Shown here piece by piece: positions 23,701 to 34,805 of a stretch of 64,000 nt of DNA (the stretch's first letter is position 1; each line of letters begins with the position of its first letter). This DNA is from Hansfordia pulvinata (lineage: Eukaryota; Ascomycota; Sordariomycetes; Xylariales), in NCBI GenBank assembly GCA_006538405.1, contig BJKQ01000006.1, forward strand, positions 2,627,001-2,691,000, written 5' to 3'. Under the pieces are notes generated by a model, which saw only the letters and a program-made list of their open reading frames with translations, ran no database searches and was not told where the DNA came from. Both the position numbers and the translations under genes were made by a program.

Positions 23701-25745
23701 ATTATTCAAGCGCAAGATTGCATCGAGTGCGAGGACCCAATTCGCTTGCTGCGGGTCGCTTGGCTGGCGTTTTTCGCCCCCCTTGGGATCGCCTGTGCAT
23801 CCCGCCAGCTCCCAAACATCTCATCTGGAGTGTTTCTCCTGCTCCTTCGCGCCTCTTTGGACGGAGCGATCCCTCTGGACCAGCCTTTCGGGGGCCATTC
23901 CCGTCTTCTTTCACGATTCCATGGTGACAGCCAACAGGCAAGAGATTGTTGCCTGCCGGCCTGTTCCTGTCGCCGTGCTCTGGTCACCTTTGTTATTAGT
24001 ACCTCGGTACTGAATGCCTGTCTGTGAATGCTTCTATTTTTTTCTTTCTCAACCCCCCAAAACCCTGCAATGCGCAGCCGTCGAAGCATTCTCAGGTCAA
24101 ACGACCATATTAACCAAGTAAGCCAATAAGTTCGGTGGCAGTTTGCTTCCATGGAGGTGTGGCGAGGACGACGATATCGGCAGGTACATTAGGAAGGGAC
24201 CCGTACGAGTATCCATGTATCCATTGTGCCTTCCACCAGCCATGGGTCTGGTCTGTAGGTTGCTGGCTCGCCTCGTCAGACGGGACCTGGCTGCGACCGA
24301 GAAGGGGCGCCGGGAACTCCTTTCGCCACCCGGTTTGGGCTGTGTAAGAGGTGCTGGGTCAAGTACGAGTACCTAGGTACCGATGGGAGAGGAAAGACGA
24401 CGCAAAAGAACGTGCGGCACGCGGCACCAATGCACACGCGGCTGCGTACATGCAGGTACCTGCCCGTCGCCTCGTGTTTCGCCCGTGCTGGCTCCCCGAC
24501 ACACGTCGACTCGGGCTGTCTGTTGGAGCCCAGCAGCACGCACTGGTGGCGGAACCCGGCCCGTGGTTTTAGACCGGGAGGACGCCCCGGATACCTGGCG
24601 GCGCCATACGCCCTGCGCACCAAGATGTTGTACCTCCCCGTTCGATCCAACAGCCTCCCTGTCGATGCCCATCATTACATGTACCTATTATCTGGCTGCA
24701 GCAGCGGCACAGGGGCCCTCATCCACCATCTCATCTCGTCTGGCCCCGATCTGATCTTTCTGCTCGCCTGCCACTGCCCAGCGAACGCATCATCCCCCTC
24801 CCCATCCCCATACTTTGTTCCAGCCGTGCCGACTGCTCTGCAAGGCACGCGTTCGTCACTCGCTCGTTTGCCGACCCTCTCCAGCTCTTTCTATTCCTCA
24901 TCTGTACTTGCCTGCCTTGCCTCTACCTCACCTTCTTTTCCCTTCCCACCTTCCTCCCCCCAAACCACCTGATCTAGGTACTCGTATCTTGGGGGTAGCC
25001 AACCAACCAACGAACCAACCGGTATCTCACGCATCGTGTCTGGCCGTCGCTACAACATTGTCGCCTGGCCCGCTCACATATTCACCTGCAGCACATACAC
25101 GCCCTACCTCGCCTGGAATCCGGAGCAAGAACACGCCGACTCTGGACCAGCACCACTTTCACGCCCTCGCTACTCGAACGCCCGCGACAGACGCCTGTCG
25201 CGCCCACCTGCCCGCGCCCGCCCGCCAGACTGCAAAGTCCCGATCTCGTCATTCATGCCACCGCCGCAGAGTCCACCTCGTCCGTCTCGTGGCTGCCGCT
25301 GACCACCACAGTAATTGATCAATCAATTATCCAACCCGCAACTTGCCCGTCTGGACCGCTGCTCCACGGGCTCGACCTGGCTGCGCTCTGCGAATACGAG
25401 CACCACCGCCCACCCACCACCAATTGGCGGCCCTCTGGCTCACGCTTGCACCTGCACTGCCCTGCTGGCCCCCAGGCTAACGTCGGCCATTCCGACCGGC
25501 CCTTTAACCCAACAAGGGTCTGCATTCCCGTCAAAGGGAGCCACTTCACCCTGGCCACGCCGCTGCGCCCTCACTTGGCCGGCTCTGGATTCACATCTCG
25601 CCGCCACCGTCGCTGCCGCCCACATCTCGCGCTGGTTTGCCTCTTGCCGGTGCCTGCAATTCAGGCCGCTCTCCCGACTCGCACTCATCCCCCAAACCAT
25701 CAACATCGATCGGCCTGTTGATAACGGCCCACGAACAACGCGATA
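17768..25745. other. About 8-kb gene-poor region
   Basis: The longest stretch without a gene I can support. It holds a 19-nt G run, and numerous TACGAGTA/TACTCGTA words (20635, 20929, 22227, 22315, 22735, 23170, 23578, 24204, 24365, 24980) and TACCTACC words. ORFs up to 248 codons (for example minus 20681-21427 and plus 19520-20167) have GC-driven composition, overlap each other on both strands and show no domain, signal peptide or splice pattern. The last kilobase before 25746 is pyrimidine-rich and is probably promoter/5' UTR of the next gene. A long non-coding RNA or rapidly evolving small protein cannot be excluded. Confidence 0.55.
18583..18601. repeat. Poly-G tract (19 nt)
   Basis: Uninterrupted run of G in the intergenic region. 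Its length is uncertain, given the homopolymer problems seen elsewhere in the window. Confidence 0.9.
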
Positions 25746-28104
25746 ATGGCCACGCGACCGAATTTCCTCGATTTGAGGGCGAATTCCTCCACCTCCGTCC
25801 AAACCAGCGAAACCTCCGCCTCAGCCGCTTCCCGCCCGCTCAGATCCCCTCGAATGCACGTCGCCGGAGAAGTCCCCCCTGCGCTGTCACCGCTCGATGC
25901 CTTCGCCGCTCAAAGTCGCATGCTGGCGAAGCAGTTGCAGGAGGGAAACCGCACGGGCAGGCGCATGAGTCGCCTCCCCCCTTTGACTTCAGACAGCCCG
26001 CTGGTCGTGCAGGCGAGGTCAGAGTTCTACCGATCCATGTCCAGCGAGGAGGATAATCTGGAAGACGACCAAGGCGATGCGCCCCGGCACAACGATGCGC
26101 TGGGTCTCCAAACAGAGGTCGAATCCCCTGCACACCGTCCGGTCTCGCTGCACCCCCGGATGAGCACAGTCCCGCCTACCCCCGACGAGTCCATTCCACT
26201 GCCTGCCACTCCGAACCTAGACAACCGCGGCCGTTACTTTGACAACGTGAATGAACAGAAGGGCGCGTTCGGTGCTCGGCGCGAACAGTCACCCAGCGAT
26301 GTGGACAACCTATCAGAACGCCATGCGAGGCGTAGCAGCCTCGAACGCCCTGGCGTCTCGCCCTCTCGGACCTACATCGCCTACTCCCCTGGAAAGCTCA
26401 CCAAGACCGTCTCGAACGAGTCGACTAGTCTAGTTCCTCCGAAAGAGCCATTTCCGAAACGGTCCTCCAGCATCATGTCGGCCCCTGTCGAGTATAAAGA
26501 CGACGACAGTCTGAGCAATTCGTTCCACTCTCACATTTCCCGGAAGATGTCAGGCGGCAGTGCCTTGTCGGGCCCGGTTGCGGCGTCTCCCATTGCCCAG
26601 TCCCACCGCTCACCTTCGGTCAGCTCTGACGCGTCTGCCGCCCTTCCTCGACCCTCCTTCAACTTTTCGAGACCAATGAGCCGTGCCGGCACCCCGTCCA
26701 TGGACCGGGCAGGCACGCCATCCATGGATCTTCCTTCGCGACAGGCTTCCTCGGACAGCCACCCGTCTTTTGTGCTGGCCGACGACACTGCTCACACCCC
26801 GGTCAGCGTTCACAGCGAGGCTTTCCTGGACCAATTTGGCGAAGACGGCAAAGGTGCTCCTTCTTACATCTACTCGAAATACTCGCTGCCGAGAGGTAAA
26901 ACGCTCCAACGGGGCTCTATCATGTTTCTTGAGAATGAACCATCAGCCTCGTTCACCTGGGAACCTGCCACGGTCTCCGGGACTACCAACGTCCAAACAT
27001 ATCCCCGCGGCGGACAAGCTCCACCGTCGCCCCCAACTCGACCTTCGAGTTCCTCTTCCAGGTTGCAAGAGAGCATGTCCAGCAGCAGCGAAGGGCTTGC
27101 GGCCCGACCTTCAATGGAGCGCAGTAAGCTGCACAAGCAGATGTCGGTCAGTGACAGGCAGCCGTCTCCAGTCGCAAGCAGGCCTTCGACTTCCAGCAGA
27201 GTGTCCGAAGATGCGCCTAGAGGACGGACTTTGACATCGGCGCCCCACGACCAAGCACGCGGCCGGACGCCAGCATCTGTCGCGACGAGTGACTCGGCCA
27301 GCACCATCAAGCCACAGAAGCCCCAAAACGCCAATCCCTCGGCCGCGTCGGAATTGACCGTCGAGGAACATCGCGACAAAGGCATCAAGTGCCACGAAGA
27401 CGGATCTACCAAAGAGTCGACCTATCATCTGCGACTTGCTGCCAGAGGCGGCGACCCCGTCGGCATGCTTCTCTACGCCCTGGCTTGCCGTCATGGCTGG
27501 GGTATGAGGCCCAACCAGCGGGAGGGAGTTGAATGGTTGCGCAAGGCTGCCGATGCCGTTGGCGCCAACATTGCCGACGACGAGGACCACGCTAAGGAGG
27601 GAAAGGCGATTGACTTTGGCGAGCAGAAGACTCGCAAAGCGCAGTTCGCTCTCAGCATCTACGAGCTCGGAGTCAGCCACATGAACGGCTGGGGCATTGA
27701 ACAAGACAAAGCCCTGGCATTGCGATGCTTTGAAATTGCTGGCAGTAAGTATCATGTCCTTCCGGCTGTGAGGGCGACGCTAACGAACAACTAGCCTGGG
27801 GCGATGTCGACGCACTATGTGAGGCCGGCTTCTGCTATGCGCAAGGAGTCGGTGCCAAGAAGGACCTGAAGAAGAGTGCCAAGTTCTACCGAATGGCCGA
27901 GGCCAAGGGCATGATCATGCCTGGGAACAGCTGGTGAGTGGCTGGCCCTTGCGTCATGGCTGAATAATGTGTAGACTGACAATTCGCAGGATTCACAAGG
28001 CAAAATATGCCGACGAACCGGCCGGCTCGTCCAAGGGGAGAGCCCGCAGCAAGTCGAGAAGCCGGGGCATTTTCGGCAAGAAATCGAAAGAGGCCCCAGT
28101 CTGA
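25746..28104 (+). CDS. Sel1-repeat protein, Nif1/Dsf2-like cell-cycle regulator
   Basis: Three exons: 25746-27744, 27795-27933, 27990-28104; introns of 50 and 56 nt, in phase, 750 aa. The first about 535 residues are disordered and Ser/Pro-rich, with an early conserved-looking ALSPLDAFAAQSRMLAKQLQEG and a duplicated RAGTPSMD octapeptide (about residues 313-330). Residues about 536-720 form Sel1-like alpha repeats: ELTVEEHRDKGIKCHEDGS, YHLRLAARGGDPVGMLLYAL, GWGMRPNQREGVEWLRKAAD, YELGVSHMNGWGIEQDKALA and GFCYAQGVGAKKDLKKSAKF. The C terminus is a basic KSRSRGIFGKKSKE tail. This arrangement matches fungal proteins annotated as mitosis inhibitor Nif1 (S. pombe) or Dsf2 (S. cerevisiae). The cell-cycle role is inferred from those names; the molecular function is a protein-protein scaffold. 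Confidence 0.85.
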
Positions 28105-29198
28105 CCGACGACTCGGCTCAGCGCATGATAACGACATTTTCCAACCATAATATCCACTTTGATGGCGTTCGGGGCGTACAAATTTGCCAGTGTTGACCAT
28201 ATCGGCGGTACTGTCATCCACATTTCAGCATAATGTTCTCGGGAAGGCCTTGGTCGCATTTACCAATCCCATGTTGCTTTCTGATCAGTTCTGCCAAAAT
28301 ACCCCCCACCCATGCAGCGGGAAGACGGAGTAATTGCTATTTGACTCGATTTTCATCAGTCCGGGTTGAAGCTGAGGCACTTACTTTGCGAAGAGCAGAC
28401 AGGTTCCGCGAACCTCGTTGAGCTCTGGAAGACGGGACTTCCCGAGACCTCGGCTTCTGCCTGGGGAAGCGAGTGACCCCCCCATCCCAAGCACACGCGG
28501 CGCCTGTGGCGATAGAAACTCATAGCATCCACGCGCCTGATTTTCGCAGGCGTGATGAAGCGAAGCGATACCTCGTTATTTTGTCTCATTTATTGTTATA
28601 TTCTGGAAGCCAGCCAGCTGCTTGGTAATTTCTGACGTCCGAGTTGACGGAATGGTTTGTCAGGTCTCGTTGATCGATTGGACCGATTGATCGAGCGTAG
28701 ACCTCGATCGGACCTTGCAAGCAGGGCTGCAGATAGGGTTAGGATAAGACTAGGTGCTGGAGTGACCGATCTTAAGCTCAGAAAGAGATAATGTCTATCA
28801 AACCAGTCTATTGCTTGCCTGGTATGCGTGCAATCACAGTGACGACAGTGCAAAACACGGAATGACTCGTTCTTTGGGGATGAACTTGTCGTGGGTAACA
28901 GACTCGACAAGACCTTGCTTGGTAAGTTGGCGCTGCGCCTGGTCTGATGATATCTACCTACCTACCTAGGTATTCATGGGCCCCTATTCTGCGAACCTGC
29001 CTCTATTCCGAGCACAAGGAAGTATGTCACGGCCCATCCGCTCAGTGATTAGGCCCGTCAAAGGCTACAATGACTGAAGACCGATGCATTTTCTTTCTAT
29101 CGCGGCAGCGACCTGTAGGATATCTTCGGTCTGTTTTCCGACGAAGCGCCACCGCCCCTCTCGGATGAGAGACTTAATTCGGACCAAACAGCCAGCGC
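28105..29198. other. Convergent intergenic region, no supported gene
   Basis: Lies between the stop codons of the Sel1-repeat gene and the aldolase gene. Contains a CCTACCTACCTAGG word at about 28960. Nothing else was recognised. Confidence 0.6.
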
Positions 29199-30925
29199 TC
29201 ACTTGTACAGGTTTCGGCTCCCGCCCGCCTCCAAGCGGCTGGTGGTGGGACCCCCCTGGCCCTGGCCCTTAAGGGCCGGGTTCGCTTTGGCCTCCTCAGC
29301 CAAGGCGTCGAAGACGCGCTCGAGGCGGCGCAGGGCCTCGTCGCCGACCTGGTAGTGGGCGATGACCCTGCCGGCGGCGCCGAGGCGAAGGCCGTGTTCG
29401 GCGCCGAGCTCCTTGAAGCGGGCTCCGGTGACGCCGCCGCCGCCCGGCAGGGACCGCAGGTCCAGCCAGGCCATATTGGAGCGGCGGGGCTTGGCCAGGC
29501 GGCCGCCGCGGGCCAGCCAGAGGTCCGCGACGCGCTGGGCCGTTCGGTGCGAGGAGCGGAGGAGGGGTGCCTCCTCTCCTCCTCTTTCTTCCTCCTCTCT
29601 TTGCCCTTGCCTTTGGTCGGCGGCTGCTTTCTGGTACTGCTGCGCGCCGCCGCCGTTGGTGAGCGGCGGCGAATGGCCCTGGGTGGCGAAAGACTGGTGG
29701 GGCGGGAGCGACGACGGCGAGGAGGAGGGCATGCCGAGGAAGGTCTCGTCGAGGGCGACGCGGGCGGCGGCGGTGACAACGCCGGGCTGCCGGAGGCCGC
29801 CGCCCAGGGCCTTGCGGACGCGGCGGGCGTGGCGAACGAGCCGCCGCGGGCCGGCCAGGATGCTGCCGACGGGGGCGCCCAGGCCCTTGCTGAAGCAGAG
29901 GGTCAGGGTGTCGAAGCAGTCGGCGTACTGGCGGAGGACCCGCGAGGGCGTCGTCGACGCCTTCTCCGCCTCCGCGGCACCGTCGTCGGCATCGACATCG
30001 GGAGTGGCGGCGGCGTTTTCGACGGCGACGGCGACGGCGGCCTCCCATAGCCGCGCGCCGTCGCAGTGCACGAGGACGCCGCGCTCGCGGCACCAGTCGG
30101 CGATGCGCCGGGCCTCGCGCAGCGGCATGACCAGGCCGTCGAGGGTGTTCTCGAGGCTGACGACGCGCGTCGGGCAGGCGTGCGGGTCCAGGCGGCCGAG
30201 GCCGTCGTCCCCGTCCCCGTCGCCCTCTTCATCGTCGAGGACCGCGTTGGCGGCAATGTCCTCCACCGTCAGGTATTCGCCGTTGGCTGGGAGGATGGGC
30301 ACCGTCATGGCGCCTGTAAGGGAGGAGACTCTTTATACATTCGCCCCAACCCCCGGCGACCCGCCCCTTTTCTGTCAGTCATCACGTGTAATACTTCTGT
30401 TCTTTGGAAAAAAGGACGGAGGGAGTAAAAAAACCAAGTCTCATGATTTGGCAGAGAAGAGAAAGAAAAAAGAGAGAAAAAGGGGACAGAAACACAAGAC
30501 TCACCCCCCTCCCTCGTAGTTGACAATGTGGCCGCGGGCGTCGCACAGGACGGAGTAGGGTGGCTGGGTCAGCAGGCTGCGCAGGGCGACCTGGTTGCCC
30601 ATGGTGCCGGAGAGGACGAAGAGAGCGGCCTCCTTGCCGGTCAGTTGGGCGACGCGGGCTTCGAGGTCGCGCGTCGTGCCGTCCTCCTCCTCGACGTCGT
30701 CCAGCAGCGTCGCCGTCTGGATCGCCGCCAGCATCGACGCGGTGGGCGTCGTCATGGTGTCGCCTTTTTGTGGTTCACAACATCCTTCCTGTTAGAGTCG
30801 GTTTTTTCTCAAGAGAGAGAGAGGAATAACAATAATAAAAACCCATGAAAATACTCACTCCTCAGGTCAAAGGCGGCGGCGCCCTGGGCCCCGACCCACG
30901 TGGTGGTGGTTGCCGGCGAGGTCAT
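29199..30925 (-). CDS. L-threonine aldolase-type PLP enzyme (beta-eliminating lyase family)
   Basis: Expected to cleave L-threonine or L-allo-threonine to glycine and acetaldehyde. Exons: 30925-30859 (MTSPATTTTW...FDLR), 30763-30505 and 30313-29199. The first intron (30764-30858) joins perfectly to give FDLRSDTMTTPTASML, the family N terminus. Blocks seen: LTGKEAALFVLSGTMGNQVAL, HIVNYEGG, SLENTLDGLVMPLREARRI, VHCDGARLWEAA (Asp contacting the PLP pyridine) and LCFSKGLGAPVGS (PLP Lys). The second intron (30314-30504) has good GT/AG ends, but the phase is off by one at a G6 run (30504-30509) and about six residues normally found after the Glu-Gly-Gly are missing. This junction is therefore unsure. 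Acidic (DDEEGDGDGDDG; DVDADDGAAEAE) and Gln/Glu/Ser-rich inserts make it longer than usual. The extreme GC is like the neighbouring genes. Confidence 0.85.
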
Positions 30926-31585
30926 GTCTGGTGGTGGCGTTGGCGATGATGGCGTTGATGGCGATGCCAATGGCTTCGGGTTGAATTGTGTATTGCCGAC
31001 GCGGCGATAAGAGGTAGGCAGGTATGTTAATAAAGTAGGTCCATCCGATATGACCTATTCAAATGCCTGCCTTCCATTCCGGCAGCCGGCGTCGTCCTAC
31101 TTATAACCACCCGCCCGAGATAAGAAGAGGAGCGTGGCCGCGCCCCGGGCTCGGCGGAATGCGTCGCTCCCCCCTTTCAGAGCCGGCCGTCCGCGCGCGG
31201 GGCGAAACCGCTGCGGTGTCGGGGGGGATCCATTTGAAGGGCCTCAGGTAAGGTATGTAGTACCTTGGGTACGGCAGGCAGGATACGCTACCCAAGGTAG
31301 TGTGACTTGCCTGGTTCCTTCCTTTCTATCAGAGACCTCAGCAAGGTGTGCTTTCCAATGTAAAAAGATGGACGCGGGGATTCGTCATCCTTCCCGTTGG
31401 AACCGTGCTGTGGGTGGGCGGTTGTCCGTCTGCCGCTTGGAAAACGTCTGGTCCAGTGAGCGAAAGGGAACGCAACGAAACGAAGCCAAACGAAAGGCCT
31501 GTGCTAGCCGACGCCAGCCAGCGCCGTCCAATTGCGAGCCAGGCCCCGCGGCAGCGAGTCGCCGCCGACCAAGGTAAAGAAAGTA

Positions 31586-31712
31586 TAGGGTAATGCTTTG
31601 CCTGCGCGCGCTGATAGGCACAAAGTTATAGGGTAATACGAATCCGCGCCGGCGTGGGCCCGATGCTGCACCCAGAGCAAGTTATAGGGTAATGGTGCTA
31701 ATAGGGTAATGC
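31586..31712 (+). repeat. Four spaced copies of TAGGGTAAT
   Basis: TATAGGGTAATG (about 31586), TTATAGGGTAATAC (about 31627), TTATAGGGTAATGG (about 31682) and AATAGGGTAATGC (about 31700). Irregular spacing argues for dispersed sites rather than a simple tandem repeat. They lie about 660-790 nt upstream of the aldolase start (minus strand). Confidence 0.8.
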
Positions 31713-31813
31713 ATCATTGCCCCTGGTCCGTCGCCGAAACGGAGCGCCGACAAGGTGCACCACCATGTGCCGCCTTTCTGTTCGTGAGAGAGACTGCCGC
31801 GGCTTGCCGACGC

Positions 31814-31860
31814 CGCCCGTCCCCCGTCCCCCGTCCCCCGTTCCCCGTCACCCGTCGCCC
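31814..31860. repeat. CCCCCGT heptamer tandem repeat (G-quadruplex potential on minus strand)
   Basis: About six degenerate copies of CCCCCGT. The minus strand has four consecutive G4-G5 runs separated by AC, fitting a G-quadruplex; the plus strand could form an i-motif. About 900 nt upstream of the aldolase start. Confidence 0.85.
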
Positions 31861-32512
31861 GAGCAGCCAAGAGAAGACAAGATAAGAGAAGACGAGAGTC
31901 GCGCCAGACGGACGGAGACTGGTGTGTTCGTGAATTAGCTAGCGCGCGCCGGTACCCGTAGGGGTTGCGGCGGCGGCGGCGGCCGCCGCCGCCTAATGAC
32001 CGTACCAAAGGCATCGGGTGGCATTCCTACGGGCCCCCCAAAGAAAGCTGGGACGGGGGCTGCCGTATCATACTACGTGTGCTACAATTGCACGCCCAGT
32101 TGGAGCACGCACCGTGGAGAAATCTGAAGGCGTACACGGGCGACAGCTTCGGTCGCCAGTTGGCGGGTTTCCCAGTGGCGGCCCTGGCCGGCGGCGGCGT
32201 CATGAAACCGAGTGTATTCTATTACGAGTACAGCGCAGCTGCAGACCACATCATACATGACTGCGGTTAGGTCAGCTGTCTGGTGCGAGCGCATTCGGGT
32301 TCGCTCTTATTCATCCTCTATGGTCTGCCCGGGCGCTCAGGTCGACCCCGACGGACGCGACAGCCTCCTCTCACCTGGGCCCTTACCATGAAGACCAGGC
32401 CCTCTGGCACACGTCCTCCTTCGCCGGCGCCCACCATCGTAATACGTCATGAACCGGCGTGAAAACCTCGTTTCGTTGTTCTTTCTCCTCGCTGCCCGCT
32501 TGGCCCCCGAAC

Positions 32513-33453
32513 TCACGAGTCCACCTCCATCTTCCCCTCGTCAACGTCCTCGACGCTGACGTACTTGCCAATCTCGTCCTTGGTGATGATCTTCTCGTTG
32601 AGAACCGCCGTGGTGCCGCGCGCGAATTTGTAGTTCTTGAGCTTCTGCGACCGCTCGTTGGGCTTGACGTAGCCACGGTGCAGCGTCGTCTTGTCGCCCG
32701 TGATGACGGCAAGGTCGACGTTGGAGCCGGACCCCAGATCGTTGAAGATACCCGCCTGGATGGCCTCCGAGCAGAGCTTCATGGCATCCTCGCGCGTCAG
32801 CTGCGGCTTCCACTGCGTCTCGAACACGGACATGGCCGCCAGGGAGCCGGAGCCCATGGTGACGTAGGGCAGCTTGTCCGTGCTTCCGTGCGCGTGGACG
32901 GTGAACAGGTGCACGCCCGTCGGGTCGACTCCGGCAATGACGAGGTACGCGCCGATGTGGCCCTGGTACTGGAAGAGGTGCTGCTTGAGCAGGGTCATGC
33001 AGGTGACGACGCGGGGCTTGCGCCCGGTGGACAGGGAGTGCAGCTCAAGCTGCGACGAGATGAGCGACGTGGTGAACTCGGTGTCGGCAGCGGTACCGGC
33101 GCCGGCACACCAGATCTGGGGGGCGATGTAGTGCAGCTTCTCGCAGTTCTTGTCGGCAACGATGGGGCCACTGGTCGCCCTCGTGTCGGCGGCGATCTAG
33201 AAGCAAACATGTGGCATAAGCAATCAGAGTCCCGCGTATATACAAGGGACAGAAAGAGATGACACGGCGAGAGAGACAGGGAGAAGAGACAAAGGGAGGG
33301 GCATCGCCAAGCGCAGGGGCGGCTTACCACTACACCTCCATCGAATATGCAGCCGACAATGGTGGTACCTGTGCTGGTGGCCTTGGGCAGAGGCACGCCA
33401 CGGGCGTGGAGCGCCGCGTTGCGGTTGTAGTTGGAGAAGTCGAAGCCGGGCAT
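32513..33453 (-). CDS. PUP1: 20S proteasome subunit beta-2 (trypsin-like active subunit)
   Basis: Catalytic beta subunit of the 20S core. Exons 33453-33328 and 33196-32513 with a 131-nt GTAAGC...CTAG intron, phase 0, 269 aa. A 29-residue propeptide ([19 protein letters not shown]...) ends in Gly before the N-terminal nucleophile Thr30 ([14 protein letters not shown]). The remaining beta-2 signature follows: [17 protein letters not shown] (catalytic Asp; Lys33-equivalent downstream in the family numbering), [50 protein letters not shown] and [12 protein letters not shown]. The C-terminal arm [17 protein letters not shown] wraps the neighbouring beta-3 subunit in known structures. No frame problems. 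It is divergent with NUP159 across 1.35 kb. Confidence 0.97.
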
Positions 33454-34805
33454 GGTGACGACGACGTCGGGGGGCTTCCCAGAGCTATAGCAGTCGAGCT
33501 GGGTGAGGATGTGTGGGTGGGTAGGTGGCTGCTGTGTCCCTGATCGATCCGGCCGATGGGGATGCTGGACGCAGATGGCCGCGTCGGCGTGGTGCAGGCT
33601 GCAAGAGGCGGTCGAGACAGGGCGCTGCCGGCGAGATGACGAGATGGATGGGCAGAGGTGATGGTATCGAGGCGTGCGTGTATGACGGAGGAGGGGCGGT
33701 CGATGAGGTTGGCGATGGGGCAGGGCGTCTGAGTGGGCAGCTTGGGCTTGGGCGGGAGGCAGAGACGGAGCTGACGAGTGCAGCGCCGGCCTGAGCCGGT
33801 ACCTCTTGCACGTGAGTTGTATGGGAGCGGTACCTCTCTCAGCGAGTGACGCTGGACGGCGAGCAGTGCTTGGGCCAGCTACCCCAGCGGCGGGGAGTAC
33901 GAGTACGAGGCATGTACCTAGATAGTGGAGTTCAGGTAGGCACCTCCTTCCAGAGGTGCTGGTAGCTATGACTGCTGAGGTGGGCTCCTCCAAGCTTCTG
34001 GTTCGGCCAATCAGCTGCCACTAAGTACCTAAGTAGATGTAGGTACTACCTACGAGTAGATCTCAAGGTAGGCGCACAGAGACACTCAAAGTGCTCGTGC
34101 TAGGTACCTACCGGTAGATGCTTGTGCCTCCATTGGTTCCGGGATACTCATACCTACATGTGATGTACGTAGTCGCACTTGCTTACTTTAGGCTGCCCGC
34201 CTTAATAACGTGTTAGCGTCGTCGATAAAGCGATTAGCTAGTTTCCTTCCGCCAGCCAACGTTGTCGCGCGTCCTCTGTCAGTGCTTCTGCCCAGTTACG
34301 GAGTACCAGCCCAGCCCAGCCCAGTCTTTTTTTCTAGGTCGGCGACAGCGACACCGACGACGACGACACCCGCATCACCTCCCCTCCGACCCCGACCACT
34401 ATTGCGCCCCGACTGCGGCTGCCCATTCCACTGACCACCTAGCTCGTTGCTGCCAGCCGGCTTGCTCTCGCCACCGTTCATCCGTGGCCTGCGCTTCGCG
34501 TTACACGCTGCTGCCATCCCACATCCGACGCCCTTCCTAAAACGCGCCGGCGCACCCTGCTTTCTGCGCCCCAGGTTCTGCTGCCTTCACCTGGATCATG
34601 TCGACCGCCTTTTTTTGAACTCAACCATCTCCAACCAAACTCGGCGCGAAGCATCTGATTCGCAGCCTTAACGTCCTCCCTGGGCTAGGCCCATCTCGAC
34701 GGCTACCCTGATCGCGTCGGATCGCATCACAACAGGCAAACAACAATCCAGTCATCCGAGCTTCCACATCAACAAATAAGACCCGAACTGAACGCCCCCT
34801 GCATC
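33454..34805. other. Divergent intergenic region between PUP1 and NUP159
   Basis: Contains dense TACCTACC/GGTAGG and TACGAGTA words at about 33890-34160, then a pyrimidine-rich 5' flank of NUP159 (34200-34800). An ORF running leftward through 33500-33990 is a by-product of composition, not a conserved extension of PUP1. No PACE (GGTGGCAAA) element was noticed. Confidence 0.55.

Larger units (their letters stand above)
30926..32512. other. Intergenic region upstream of the aldolase gene
   Basis: No supported gene. It holds four copies of an ATAGGGTAAT-type word and a C-rich heptamer tandem repeat, both annotated separately. Confidence 0.6.

Noticed and set aside
29362..30519. 385-codon plus-strand ORF opposite the aldolase gene
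   Set aside because: Antisense shadow of a GC-rich gene; the minus-strand frame carries the PLP-enzyme motifs.
31586..31712. TAGGGTAAT words as I-SceI-type homing endonuclease sites
   Set aside because: Only the last nine bases resemble that 18-bp site; the rest does not match.
32995..33993. 332-codon minus-strand ORF overlapping PUP1
   Set aside because: It reads a different frame through PUP1 exon 2, its intron and the upstream spacer; the conserved proteasome frame is elsewhere.
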